A DNA stretch of 64,000 nucleotides from Ascaphus truei. Taxonomy: Eukaryota; Chordata; Amphibia; Anura; Ascaphidae. The position numbers were made by a program, and so were the translations under genes. Below, piece after piece: positions 47,130-59,500 of the stretch. Numbering within the stretch: position 1 is the stretch's first letter; the number at the start of each line of letters is the position of its first letter. A model generated the notes under the pieces. The model ran no database searches, was not told the DNA's origin, and was given only the letters and a program-made list of their open reading frames with translations. Where the stretch lies: NCBI GenBank assembly GCA_036426205.1, contig CM071573.1:44669664-44733663 (forward strand), in the 5' to 3' direction.

Positions 47130-47490
47130 GAGAGCGAGTAGGGGGTATGAAACTTTTTATTGGACCAGCAAGTAGTTCTGTTACAAGCTTTCCAGCCTCT
47201 CAGGGTCCTTCTTCGGGCCAAGCCCCAGAATGGTAAGACATATGCCGACAACCGGTGGAGAACTCGCAATTCAAGTGTGTACTTCTCTCCTTTTTCTGCT
47301 GTTAGTCTCCGTCTCTATCTCCTGCTCTGTACAGGTTTCCAAGAGATTTCCGCACTGCACAACAAACTCTTTTGGAGACCAGTATCCGTAAAAAACTAAT
47401 AAAAAACTTTTATTTATTTAGCTCATATAAAAGGTCAACGGATTCTCCTACGCGTTTCACGCCCATTGGGATTACTCAAAGAGTAAGTAT
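47130..47490 (-). mobile_element. Two Penelope-like terminal fragments with degenerate hammerhead-like cores
   Basis: On the minus strand, 47150-47225 reads CCCGAAGAAGGACCCTGAG, GGCTGGAAAGCTTGTAACAG and then TGGTCCAATAAAAAG, the same family as 7428-7553. Separately, the minus strand of 47441-47484 reads TTTGAGTAATCCC, a loop, GGGCGTGAAACGCGTAGGAG, the GAAACGCGTAG pattern of the best core at 60828-60838. Both are single-arm and decayed. Confidence 0.5.
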
Positions 47491-49096
47491 TATAATGGTT
47501 TGATTGCATCATATAAATCTGTCAGGTTACAGCACATCATGTATTTCTAAAAATAAATACCAATAGAGCAGCAAATATAAAATGTGGGACATCGTTGTAT
47601 AGTTCCCTTCTTTTATCCTTTAAGTCTTTGTCATCCCATAATTCCTCTTCTCAGTTCAGCTGGCACTACGTCAGAGCCCTCATTGAGATGTACGGGTAGC
47701 TTGGCATGCAAAGCAGTCGGCTGATTCATTTTTGTAGGCTTGATCCGAATCCTCCGTCACCATAGCAATGGACCAGGAGTCAGGGAGGAGAGGAGCATCC
47801 TTGTACTTGTCAGAATTGGGAACGACTCCCCTTCACAGAGCATTGTGCCCGTTTGTTTCACACTCACGCACACACAGACTTTAGGCATTAAATCAGAATA
47901 TGCACTAAAAGAAACGCAATGCTAAGGTTTCGTTTACAAACCTTAACTTCCCTTTCGTTTGCAAAGAAAGGAGATTATAGTCTATCTCGTTTCTGTTATT
48001 TACAGTATAAACAAAAATACAATTGTTAAGATGGCGTTGAATTGAATTATACATTGAAGTAAGGATCACCGTTCCCTGCTTTCGAGCAACTCCAACTCAT
48101 GCTTAGATAGATGTTCCAAATGAGAACGGTTTCAGTGGTCTGGTCCAAACAACAACATGTTGGAGGAAAGGTATTAAGCACTAAATATGGCGTCTTAGCA
48201 TTTGTACCTCTGCACCACACAGAAAACCTCCGATTTGTATTTTATCTTATTCAGTGATCTCTGAAAACAGACCCGTCCTCCGGGTTATTCTCCTCCGTGC
48301 ATGATCAAGGATATTACACAGCCCCAGTCAGTCAATATTAGGCCCCGGACATGTTCCCTGCGTGCTTGCGGAAGCGTGCTGACGCGCGCTCCCGCTCAGC
48401 ACTGAGCCCCTACAGCCGCAATTAGAGCGGCTTTAGTAGGGGCTCACCTGCGCTTTTCGGAAATAAAAATGTCTGTCAGCATTGTGATACCGAAGAGCCT
48501 ATATATGAGGAGTAACGTGGCTGTGATGTGCAGCTTTACTCTCGGTATTGAACGACTGCCATGCATGGTCTTCCATATTATTTGGTTTGGCGTTCATGGA
48601 ATACTGTCTGGTGAATGGAGGGTCTTCCATTGGTGAGAATAGCTCAGTCCTTTTCGTGGGTCCCCAGTTCATGTAAGTGGCAAAAACCCAGTTGTGGGGG
48701 GATTGCAAAGCAATGCATTGCCTGAACTGTGAGGGTCTCCCAAGCTAGGCATGACCATTAGTACCAACGGGCCAATACTGGGTCAGCATGATAGGGAGAT
48801 GAAATCCCGCAGCACAGCTGTTCCAGTTCTATCCAAGAAAGAAGGGGTTAAATGAACATAGCAAAACAGAATTAGGGGAGCTCCAAGCTACCACTGTAAC
48901 GTAATGTATCAGGAGCACTATATAATGTTCAATACCTCTGTAGAGTATGCAGCTAGAGAAAGGAAATTGGCCTTACATTTATATAATACAAATGCACAAC
49001 TTGTGTGTTCCTCACACATTTTCTATTAACAAATGAGTCAGTAAATTGCATATTTTAATCCAAAAATTATTCAAGCCTGATAACCCCGTTTAATCT
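47491..49096. other. Noncoding stretch; possible MITE at 48340-48470
   Basis: 48340-48440 begins TTAGGCCCCGGACATGTTCC and holds GAGCCCCTACAGCCGC and GCGGCTTTAGTAGGGGCTC as an inverted pair, suggesting a GC-rich hairpin element. The rest is unrecognised. Confidence 0.4.
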
Positions 49097-49250
49097 GCAT
49101 GTCTGTGTATTTTATCTGCATGTGTGTGTATGTATTTCATGCATGTGTGTGTATGTATTTTATGCATGTGGGTATATATTCAGTGCATGTGTGTATGTAT
49201 TTTATGCATGTGTTTGTATATATTTTATGCATATGTTTGATAATCTTCTC
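49097..49250. repeat. Imperfect ATGCATGTGTGTATGTATTTT repeat
   Basis: About six imperfect units, each with GCATGTGTGTATGTATTTTA-like sequence. Confidence 0.85.
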
Positions 49251-49378
49251 GTCTTGAGCACACCTTGGTTTCTGACAGGTGAGGGGGGGGGGAGGTGAGG
49301 GGGGTGTTACCCTAAATATTTCCCAATAATACCAGGTAGGGGTTGTAGAGGATTATTGGCATTATTGTGCATTCTATG

Positions 49379-49533
49379 TCTTGTATATAATGTATACCCT
49401 GTTCACTTATGTAACTGTATTTGTAACCATGTATTATTTGTCATCTTAACTCTGTGCCCAGGACATACTTGAAAACGAGAGGTAACTCTCAATGTATTAC
49501 TTCCTGGTACAACATTTTATAAATAAATAAATT
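49379..49533 (+). mobile_element. LINE-like 3' end (L2/CR1 tail type)
   Basis: Contains GCCCAGGACATACTTGAAAA, CGAGAGGTAACTCTCAATGT, ATTACTTCCTGGTACAACAT and a terminal AAATAAATAAAT. The same tail recurs at 56159-56231. This is a 5'-truncated retroelement copy with no coding sequence. Confidence 0.75.
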
Positions 49534-50890
49534 GGGGTTTAAAATGAAAACCCTCTCCAGTTGCCAAAGGATATATTCTAAACATATCATTATACAGAAT
49601 TGCTAAGAGAGGCATTTTTATCTCTTCTCAAAGCATTGCATCTATCTTGTGATGTGTGGTTTTGCGATAGGAGTTATGTAGATGTGCATATAACAATGAG
49701 TATGTATCAAATTCTGTATTTCTGTGTATCACATTTCTTCCCCTTTTCTTAACATCATAAAACGCCACCAGATTTAAGTTGCTGTTGACTTCAGTGGCTT
49801 ATTATCTGCGTCAACCATAAACCTGATTTAAAAAAGAATTTTTATCATTTGATGCAGTTTCTGGGGCACACAAATCCCTTCGTGTTCATTGTAAGAAAAA
49901 GAAAGTCGAGCTACCTTCCTCACAACTAATCCGCCTTCCTCTGTCATCTTCGAACTAGGATATCGTTAATTTCGTGCTGCCACCTTGTGTTAGTTCTGAA
50001 AATATACTTGATACGATAACGATTAAGCTTGATAAAAGAAAACAAGGTTCAAAGACTACAATAAAAAGACTAAAGACAAAAATAAAGACGTTCCCCTGCA
50101 TCCACGTCAGAGAGTGTCCTGGTCTCTCATACATAATAGCATGTCCATACTGTACATGTCACATTACAGGGTCCATTGTACATGAGTTTATCTCTGTATA
50201 AGATATGCACTTCCCCTTACGGAAGAAATCTCTCGCGGTGGTCAAGGTCCAGCTGAATTGTAACACGGAGCCTCGTCACCAGAGGCTGATGAGTTTGTTA
50301 AGAAAGACTAAAGGGCAGATCTCTCCTCTCTGTGCAGTCAACTTGTACAGATTCCAGGCAGCCAGGAGACCCGCAGGAGGTAGGCGGAATGTGCTCCTCT
50401 CATAGCATTTTCTTAATGATCATGAGAAAGTGGACGGTGGAAATAGTTTGGAATCGAGCGTTATCCTTTTTTAAAAACATGAGCTCACTATCTCCTTTTT
50501 AAATGGAACCTGCTTCGGTTATCTCTCCATCTTAAGTTGTCGTTGGCTAAATCAGTAAACTCAAGCAAAATGACTGCAACTTGCCTTCATTTGGTTACTA
50601 GCAAATATATTCTCAATTAATAATATAGCTTCTTGTGTCTCAATTTGTTTTCTGTTATGCTGATCTGCTGGTGCAAAGTGCGACAAGCCCCTCCAGCAGT
50701 GAAAGGGTTAACCCCTCTGTTTCTAGAGGGTGTAGTGTACCTTGCTGTGCAGATAGAATTTACAGGCCCATATTTCTTAAGTAGTCTTCTGCCATAAGAC
50801 ACCCTACAGCTAATTGACTTTATTAGGCTATAACGGGTGTCCCAGCGCCGAGCGTGTCTCATGGCAGAAGACTGCTTAGTACAGTGGTGT
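49534..50890. other. Noncoding stretch with a CTGCCATAAGACACC hairpin
   Basis: TAAGTAGTCTTCTGCCATAA and TCATGGCAGAAGACTGCTTA, at about 50778-50797 and 50859-50878, are inverted and may delimit a small MITE. GTGAAAGGGTTAACCCCTCT at 50699-50718 resembles the satellite motif. No exon is seen. Confidence 0.45.
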
Positions 50891-50929
50891 TCAACATTTT
50901 TTTGTTTAACAGAACCCTATAATTATATT

Positions 50930-51205
50930 GTGAAATTCTGTGGAACCCCAACCCTCTCCTAATAGCATGTCTGAGATCAGATGCATTGTAAGCAACCCCA
51001 ACCCTCTCTAATAGTGCGTCTGAGATCAGATGCATTGTAAGGAACCCCAACCCTCTCTAATAGCGCGTCTGAGATCAGATGCATTGTAAGGAACCCTAAC
51101 CGTCTCTAACAGCACGTCTGAGATCAGATGCATTGTAAGGAACCCCAACCGTCTCTAACAGCACGTCTGAGATCAGATGCATTGTAAGGAACCCCGACCC
51201 TCTAT
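50930..51205. repeat. 49-bp minisatellite, about five copies
   Basis: Units share AACCCCAACCCTCTCTAATA and TCTGAGATCAGATGCATTGT. The first copy carries an extra base and a different flank. Confidence 0.95.
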
Positions 51206-51579
51206 AATGTGTTATATTTATTTTTATATGAGAACAGAGGTGGGTAGCCCCCCAAAATAATTTTATATTTATACCAGAAGTGGAAATTAAAGTTTATGAT
51301 AAAAAAACTAGCGGTATCCAATTTGCGATATTGAGTAACAATCAGACATACGCATTTGGAAAAAGTGCTAAATAATAATTAAAATTGTGACATTTTTTTT
51401 TGTATTTTTCTACATTTGTTTTTTTCTTTATAAAAAAAAGCCTGTATAATAACATGTACGAACAACTCGCACTGCCCTGCCTAAGGGTACCATCACTCTC
51501 CTAATACTAAGTATATAATAATACTGAATTATCTTCATACTGACACTTGCATAATGATCATTGAAAAAACACAGCAGGA

Positions 51580-51760
51580 ACAACACTGTCATGTGGCCTC
51601 ATGGGATATGTAGTCTTCTCTGTGCTCCTCTCTCTGATTGGCGGTGGGTGGTGTGTGAGAAGCGGACTACAACCCCCGGCAGCACACGCGGTGCTTGGCA
51701 GTTCGCAGTGTGTGTGATTGTGCGCCGAACAGAGAGCACTGGAAGCCGGGGACTCGCATG
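51580..51760 (+). promoter_or_regulatory. XPNPEP1: Candidate XPNPEP1 promoter and noncoding exon 1
   Basis: TATA-less and locally CpG-rich. It has two ZNF143/STAF-like sites (minus strand GACTACATATCCCATG at about 51599-51614; plus strand GGACTACAACCCCCGGCAG from about 51665), and a CCAAT box in inverse form (GATTGGCGG, about 51636). Exon 1 plausibly starts near 51.70 kb and ends at 51760 with GCATG followed by GTAACA. That would leave a 722-bp intron before the coding exon. Start and donor are inferred from sequence only; an internal donor at ACAG/GTCCTG is an alternative. Confidence 0.55.
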
Positions 51761-51904
51761 GTAACAGGTCCTGTCCGCCGGGGGTATAGTGTGGGGAACA
51801 CTGCTGCTTGTCGGGTGCTCCTGGTGTTATTGGATGCTATACGTCCCATGAGTCTGTGCTGGGGCTTTGTGATAAGTGCCCTTAGTGTTTGCGGGTAGTT
51901 GCCG

Positions 51905-52400
51905 CTCGCTATGGGTGTGAGCACCCCCCTATATAGGTGTGAAATAGGTAACCCTCCACCATGGGTGTGAGACAGGGGTAACCCTCCACCATGGGTGTGA
52001 GACAGGGGTAACCCTCCACCATGGGTGTGAGACAGGGGTAACCCTCCCCCCAGGGGTGTGAGACAGGGGTAACCCCCCCAGGGGTGTGAGACAGGGGTAC
52101 CCCCCCCCCAGGGGTGTGAGACAGGGGTAACCCCCACCCCGAGGAGTATGAGACAGGGGTAACCCCCACCCTGAGGAGTATGAGACAGGGGTAACCCCCC
52201 CCAGGGTGTGAGACAGGGGTAACCCCCCCCCCCCCCGCAGGGGTGTGAGTCGGGTAACCCTCCCCCTAGGGGTGTGAGACGGGTTGCCCTCCCCTATATA
52301 GGTGTACGGAAGGGTAACGCTCCCCCCATGGGTGTGAGACAGGGGTAACCCTCCCCCATGGGTTTGAGTCAGGCATAATCCTCTAAGGGTATGACCGGGG
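51905..52400. repeat. About 30-bp minisatellite in XPNPEP1 intron 1
   Basis: Units read ATGGGTGTGAGACAGGGGTA plus ACCCTCCACC, becoming CCAGGGGTGTGAGACAGGGG plus TAACCCCC downstream, with long C-runs (for example 52222-52235). About 16 units fill most of intron 1 and end roughly 90 bp before the start codon. Long minus-strand frames here are repeat artefacts. Confidence 0.95.
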
Positions 52401-52491
52401 TAATTTCACCCCAAGGGTGTGAGACAGTCTCTCCGTTTGTATGGTATTTAATAAGGCTTTCCATCCCTCTTCTCTTCCTAAGGCAGTAAAA

Positions 52492-52608
52492 ATGGCTCCG
52501 AAGGTAACCACAGAAATCCTGCGTCAGCTGAGACAGACCATGCGATCTTCCAAAACCATCTCCGAGCCACTCCAGGCGTATATCGTGCCCTCCGGGGACG
52601 CACACCAG
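52492..52608 (+). CDS. XPNPEP1: XPNPEP1 coding segment 1 (start codon)
   Basis: 39 codons, [20 protein letters not shown] onward, ending SGDAHQ in phase 0 before GTAACT. The acceptor is a pyrimidine tract ending CTTCCTAAG at 52482 (or GGCAG at 52486), so only 5-9 bp of 5' untranslated sequence belongs to this exon. Context AAAAATGG is a good initiation site. Confidence 0.97.
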
Positions 52609-55600
52609 GTAACTCATTCCACGTACACCAACCGAGACCCTCTCCCAGCTGAGCTTGTAGCAGAAGTTCATACCTGTGATGGATGAATGTGTCATCAAAA
52701 GTATACGAGGAAGTGAAAGCAAGTCCCGAGCTTTGTTGTCATGTGGGACTGAAACGGCAGCTGCTTGTAGCTTCTGAGGTCTGCAGTATATAGCCACACG
52801 GTCACAGTTACCCCACTGTAGGGATTTATGGCTACGACAGACACATTTTGTAGCACAGATCCTGTGAAAACCTTAATAAATGTTTGCGTGAACTCTAAAG
52901 ACTGTATCTATACAGCTTGAAGGAAGGTCGGTAACTCGTAGCCTGGGTGCATTAAAACAAGAGAATAGAAAGCAAATTCAGTCGGGTACTTACAAAAACA
53001 TTTAAAGGTTTATTAACGACATCAACGTTTCAGTTTTATTCCAGGACCTTTCCCTTGAGAAGTCCTCTGGAATAGGACCGAAATGTTGACGTAGTGAATA
53101 AATCTTGAGAGATTGAGACCCTGTTTGCTTCAGGGGTATAACAACGAAGATCCATCCGCTTCAGACACTAGGATAATATTGTGCTGTGCTTCCTGCTGAT
53201 ACCTGCAATGTTGTTTTGCAAAACCATAAAAAAATAATAATTTGGCAGCTGAAATGTTTGCCCTTAATACTTTCTTGTTAATCTTTGATAAAAGGTCTAA
53301 ATTTAGAGTGGCGCAGTGAGTGAGTGAGTTTCGGCGCCGTGAGTGAGTTTCGGCGCCGTGAGTGAGTTTCGGCGCAGTGAGTGAGTTTCGGCGCAGTGAG
53401 TGAGTGAGTTTCGGCGCAGTGAGTGAGTGAGTTTCGGTGCAGTTAGTGAGTCCTGCGCTGCTGCTAGCTCTAAACATGGAAACATCTCCCCTTGTGCAGA
53501 GTGAATACATTGCACCATGTGACTGCCGGCGCACGTTTATATCGGGGTTTGACGGCTCTGCAGGTAAGTGCACACCCTGAAAGAGTAGGTTATTTATCAT
53601 GCCCTCTCTTCAAAATATTATGCTGCAGTAAATAGTGATGCAGAGTATCGTTATGCACATGCAATATCCTCAAACGTATTTAGAGCCTCAGAAAATAGGC
53701 CTGATCTATACTCTCATAGATTTTTATAGGGTAGTCAGAGCTTGGACCAAAGTGAACCAATGACAGTGGCGTGTTTAATCGCCTAAATGTAGATCGCTTT
53801 CACATTCTCTGTAGAAAAAGAAAACCAGTATAGCATTTTACAATATTGAATTTTTTTTTTTTTAGCACATGTACGTTTTTTTAATTTGTATTTTTTACAA
53901 TCTTTACCTAATGTCTTTAGTAAGCAAACCCTTTTCAGTCCTCAAATCAACCGTTGTTAGATTGTTGTTTTTGTCTCCATTCTTTATAAAGTAATTATAT
54001 TGCCACCATTGGTCGCAGATATTGATAATAAGCTGACATGCATGAATTCAGCGGCCCCGAGGAAACAAAACGTTCATTTTTCACAGGATACAAATAAGTA
54101 AAATTGTTAGTTTTAATGTAATTTAAACTTTGAAAGACGGCAATTACACGGAAATGCTGACTAGAAAAACAAATTTGACCCGGCTACATGGGACGGTCCC
54201 TGGAAACGCTGGTTGGGGTACTGTTGGGGTCTAGGTTCAAGTAGAGGAATATTCCTGTAGAGTAGGAGGAATAGCTGGAGCATGCCAACAATATGATGGC
54301 CCAAGTCCTCATCTCTGCTCTATATATAATGCGACATAGATATATCTCTAGATCTGTTTCTGGAAGCCTGTACCTTTGCAATGGAAATCAGGCTCCGGCT
54401 TTGCACATTGTAACGTGATGCACTAGATTGGTCTATGGAAGAGCGTATGGCCCTGAGTTACATGCACAGGCCTTTACTAATATGCAAGAAGGGACAGATT
54501 GGGTGTTAATATAACAGTCTGTTGATTCAGGACCTTGAGCTCATTAATATTTTCGATTGAAACTGGTTATGGTGAATTAAAAAAACTCTCCATTGCATAA
54601 AAAGCACTAAGATAAACAAAACGTGTCAGTGACTGCATCTTTACGTCGTTTGTTTCCATATGCGCATGTGAACAGGGACCGCCATCGTCACAGAGCAGTG
54701 CGCGGCCATGTGGACAGATGGACGCTACTTCCTGCAGGGGGCTCAGCAAATGGACAGCAATTGGACTCTCATGAAGATGGGTGGGGAGAATGTATTTGTT
54801 GCTGTTCTTCCTTTGTGTAGGATGTATATAGTTATGTTTTACAAGTGGGGAGGAGTGGTTCATGTGTTGAGCAAGTTATGGTTTGGATTACAACTCTAAA
54901 CACATGCATTGTGATGTAATATGGTGTGTATAAGTCTCATGGGCTAAAGAAACGTGCCCATGGTTGCGTGGGGCTGGTCCTGGGATTTGAATTGGGTTCT
55001 AACTTCTCTTCCCCTCCCCCAATGGCTGGGTCATATCCCTCTGAATGCCCTATTTCCGGGAACGGCTCCAACATCCCCATGACTATTGTGCATTTTTGAG
55101 AACAGTGCAATCATTTGTATCGTGGGAGCGATGTCGGCGATTGGAAACTGACATTAGAAGGTGCATCCTGGGAATGTGAAACACTGCACAAGATGTCACA
55201 GGATTGTGGTGTTGGAATGTCACGAGGGTTAACAACTTGGCCATAGAATTCTGTGTAATGAAACTGCTTGCATGCTAGACATGAGGGGAAAGAGCACAGC
55301 CGGGGCTGAACATTGTACCCTAATCTTGTATCTCCTGTGTTGGATGGTACTAGGGTTATCCCTTCATCTGTGATCTGCTATAAAAATATTGATTCTGATT
55401 TTGTAATGTCTTGTAGGCTTGAAGGACACTCCAACTCAGGAGGACTGGCTGATAAACGTGCTCCCAGAGGGGTCACGAGTTGGTGTCGATCCATTTATAA
55501 TACAAGCAGGTAAACACGGATACAGGTGTACTAACTGTTTGTTAGTGGACACGGCTGCAATGCATTGAAGAGTACTGTGCTGCTTTCTTCTTAACCAGCA

Positions 55601-56471
55601 AAGCAGATACAGATACCAATCCACTGGAGGGTTCAATTTTTCCTTTCCCCACAGGTTGTCTTGCTAATATCCCAAAATAATGTGTGATGGTGTCATCTGT
55701 CAGATACACATCTCTATTCTGGAACCGTGTCTCAGAATCCGTTGTGGATTTCTCTAAATATTTATTGTAAACTCGAATCCCACATTGTATCATTTAAATC
55801 GATTTGGGGTTTCATTAGAATTTTATTCGCTCTGCTCAGTGGTTTAAAACAAAAACGATATTGTACAAAAAAAATGCAGCCACTTAGAGTCCTATTATAT
55901 ATGTATGCTTTGCAGGAATATCCATGTATACAGTGCTTTACAGCAGTAATACTGTACATGTGACAATAGGAATAAGTACTTCGTACAAAAAAATAACATT
56001 AGGAAAAGGAGTCCCTGCCCCAAAGAGCTTACAATCTAAGTGGTAAGTAGGGAGAACTTACAAAGACGGTAGGAGGGTGTTCAGGTAAGTGCACCTGCAA
56101 GGGGCAAAGTTAATGCATATTAGATGTATAGCATCAACCAGCGGAATCTACCCATATGCCCAGGACATACTTGAAAACGAGAGGTAACTCTCAATGTATT
56201 ACTTCCTGGTAAAATATTTTATAAATAAATATGCTTTGTTAGAGGTGTGTTTTTAGGATTGGTGCTAGTCGAACATTGAGGGGAAGGACATTCCAGAGGT
56301 GTTGGACAATGAGTGAGAGGCATTAGGTGGGAGAGGGCTTTAGATACAAAAGGGGGAGACAAGATACCCTTGAGCAGAATGCAAAAGTCAGGAAGGTGTA
56401 TAGTGCGAAATTAGGGCTGAGATGTAAGGAGGGGCAGAGGAGTGTATAGCCTTAAAAGTGAGGAGGAGAAT

Positions 56472-56508
<37 letters not shown>

Positions 56509-59500
56509 CGGGATTTAATAGGAAGCCAGGAGAGGGATTTCAGCAGGATTCTAGTAGCAGTGTTTAGGATAGATTGTAGGGGAGACAGGTGAGAGGCAGG
56601 AAGACCGGACAATAGGAGGTTACAGTAGTCGAGACGGGAAAGAATGAGGGCCTGTGTTTGAGTTTTAGTAGTAAAGTAACAGAGGAAAATGCAAATCTTT
56701 GCAATGTTACAGAATGTGAGGGAGGAATCGAATGTGTCCCCTAGGCAACGTGCTTGTGCTACTGGGTGTATGATCGTGCTGCCAACAGTAATGTAGAAGG
56801 GGGCAGTAGGGCTAGGCTTGGGACGAAGTATGAGGAGCTCCGTCTTGAACATGTTAAGTTTGAGTTGGCGGAGGGCTAACCAGAATGATATAGGGGAGAA
56901 ATATTGAGACTTCAGTCTGTACAGCAGGTGTAAGGTCAGGGGTTGAAAGGTTAATTTGTGTCATCGGCATAGAGGTGATATTTGAACCCAAGAGATGTGA
57001 TAAGGTCATCTAGAGAGAGTGTGAAAAAGGATAGACCCCTGGGGGACACCCACAGATAGATCAATAGAGGATGGGGTCGAGTTGTAGTTCCTGACCAGGA
57101 ATGTCGGTCTGTAGCGGAGAGGGAGGAGCACAAAGTGGAGTCAAGAGCTGGGAGGATAGTAGAGCGCTGGTCTCGGCAGAAACAAGGGGTAGATGGTGAA
57201 GGGGAGAAGTGAGAGAAAAGTAGATGAGATGATGGTCAGAGAGAGAAAAGGAGAAATCGGAGAGAAATGTTGTTTTGTGAAAACAAGGTCAAGGTAGTGG
57301 GCATCCTTGTGGGTGCTGGCTGCAGTCCATTGGGGAAGAAGAAGTGGTTAGAGAGAAAAAGTGGGAAGCCCAAGGGGGAGAGGGGTCATCAATATGGCAG
57401 TTGAGGTCAGAATGAACTTTTCAGACAAAGTCCTTATTTATCTTTTTGTCTTCGTTTTTTTCCCCCCTTGCTCTGATTTGATAACCCACTCCTACAGTGC
57501 CATGAGGAGCAGAGCTGACACTTTAAACCAGAACAATAAACGAGGGAATGTATTCAATATACCATTTGTCTCATGAAAATGCCCAGTGGTAAAACGTATT
57601 ATAATGTATGTACTCATGCAGCAATTTAGAAGCAATAAGCAGCATATTATACGCAGATTGATCCAATACGAGGTATAAGTAAAGATGTAGTCGGCGTTAA
57701 TACCCCTGTTCACGCAGAACAATGAAAGAAATAATGCGGTAAATATTGCACTTCTTACTTTTTGTTTTCAATGGCACTTGCGGTAATAATGCAACAGCAT
57801 TAAGGAATCTCACCACGGTGCAGTAATATCTGCTGCATCTGTACCTGCTGAAGAATTCTCTGCAAACGTTGCATTTCCTCCAGCACTTCTACTATTAAGT
57901 ATAAGGCCAAATTAACTTGACTGCTGTGTTTTTCTAGCGGGTCCTCTCTGTAATGGCTCATTAGCATCTCATTGGCAGATCAGTGGAAGAGCATGTACAT
58001 TGCCCTGAAGAACGCTGGGCACCTTCTGGTACCTGTCCAGGAAAACCTCATAGATGCCATCTGGACAGATCGCCCTAAGCGGCCCTGCCAACCGCTGATG
58101 ACGTTGGGACTAAAATATACAGGTTTGTGCATTCTTGAATAAAGCTCAGATCTGTGTTCCTTATTATTCCCCTCTCTTTAGTTACTTTAACATGGTTACG
58201 GCGTTTGTGCTTTTTTTAAATTTTTTATTAAAAGAACTATTTTGTCCATTCTTTACGGTCTTGGTTCATGGCCAGTTGTGACACCTTTTTAATGGGTTAC
58301 CATAAGAATCCTTGCTAGATAAAGTTGAGATCCCAAAGGTCTCTCCTACAGATTTATCGCCGTCAGTGGTTGAGGTATGGAAATTCTTGGTGGCAGTAAG
58401 TACAGTATGTTTAAATGACCGATATTTGCCCCCTTGTTTATTGCTCTGAATTCACGCACAGAATAGCTACTTTTATGGGCACTACAACCTGTGCCTTGAA
58501 CGTTACAACTACCTTTATTTTGGTCCATTAGAAGTTATTACTTTACCTACACTTATCCACTGCTAATGTAGGTGAGATGTTAAGATTTAGGTTTTGTATA
58601 TTTATCCAGTGGAAAAAAGAACCCAGTACAACATTTGTCAAAGTTCTTTTAGTAGCTCTATTGGTTCTGGAAAAGTGGCCATGCGATGTAGGGTTTACTA
58701 CTTTTTCTTACACTATGTAAACTGGACCTTGCCTGTCTCGTCTTTATATATACTGTGAACCCCCCTGTTTTTTCTTTCTCCTGTATAAAGAGGAGACCTG
58801 TACAGCTCTGAAGCTCTGTGTTGCCCCTCTCCGGAAGCTCTGTGTTGCCCCTCTCCGGAAGCTCTGTGTTGCCCCTCTCCGGAAGCTCTGTGTTGCCCCT
58901 CTCCGGAAGCTCTGTGTTGCATCTCTACACAACTCTTTTTTTTGGTTGGTCTAATAGACACCACTTTTATGGGGTTGGATAAAAACCTCGCCCCTTCCCA
59001 GAAAAATCCAATGTTTAGTATAGATTGTTGGCACATTCCCAATTTGAACACGATGTACAACAGTCTCATGTTACTGTTGCAGGTTTGTCATGGAAAGAAA
59101 AGATTGAAGCGCTCCGGGCCAAGATGGCGGAGGGGAAAGCATCCTGGATTGTCCTGACCGCTCTAGATGAAGTTGCATGTAAGTAACAGCATTTTATCCG
59201 TAACCAGACTGGTGACTTCAGTGACAGAATGGACCGGAACCGCCTCGCAGAGCAGATAAGCTACACATGAAAAATAAAATATCATTGTTGGTTAGTTAAG
59301 TGCATGTTACATTGGTGTCTTCCTTCACGCATTATCTGTGTATAGTCTAATCTTCACAAAGCTCTATCCTACTGATTTACCATTTATGAAGCTTTTGGTA
59401 ATAAATGGTATATCTTCCCCTCCCCACCCTGTTTTTCTCAGGGCTGTTTAACCTCCGAGGCTCAGACGTGGAATATAATCCAGTGTTCTTTGCTTATGCC

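Larger units (their letters stand above)
52609..53499 (+). other. XPNPEP1 intron between coding segments 1 and 2
   Basis: 891 bp with GTAACT donor and TTGTGCAG acceptor. It holds a fold-back element (52985-53110) and a minisatellite that ends about 45 bp before the next exon. Confidence 0.9.
55510..57978 (+). other. XPNPEP1 intron carrying an antisense L2 LINE
   Basis: 2469 bp. About 1.4 kb of it is the L2 copy described separately; 57421-57978 shows nothing further. Confidence 0.9.

Noticed and set aside
51667..52169. Minus-strand frames of up to 156 codons
   Set aside because: They translate the intron 1 minisatellite and the candidate promoter in the antisense direction.
53130..53600. 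Minus-strand 156-codon frame
   Set aside because: It crosses the minisatellite and the antisense of XPNPEP1 coding segment 2.
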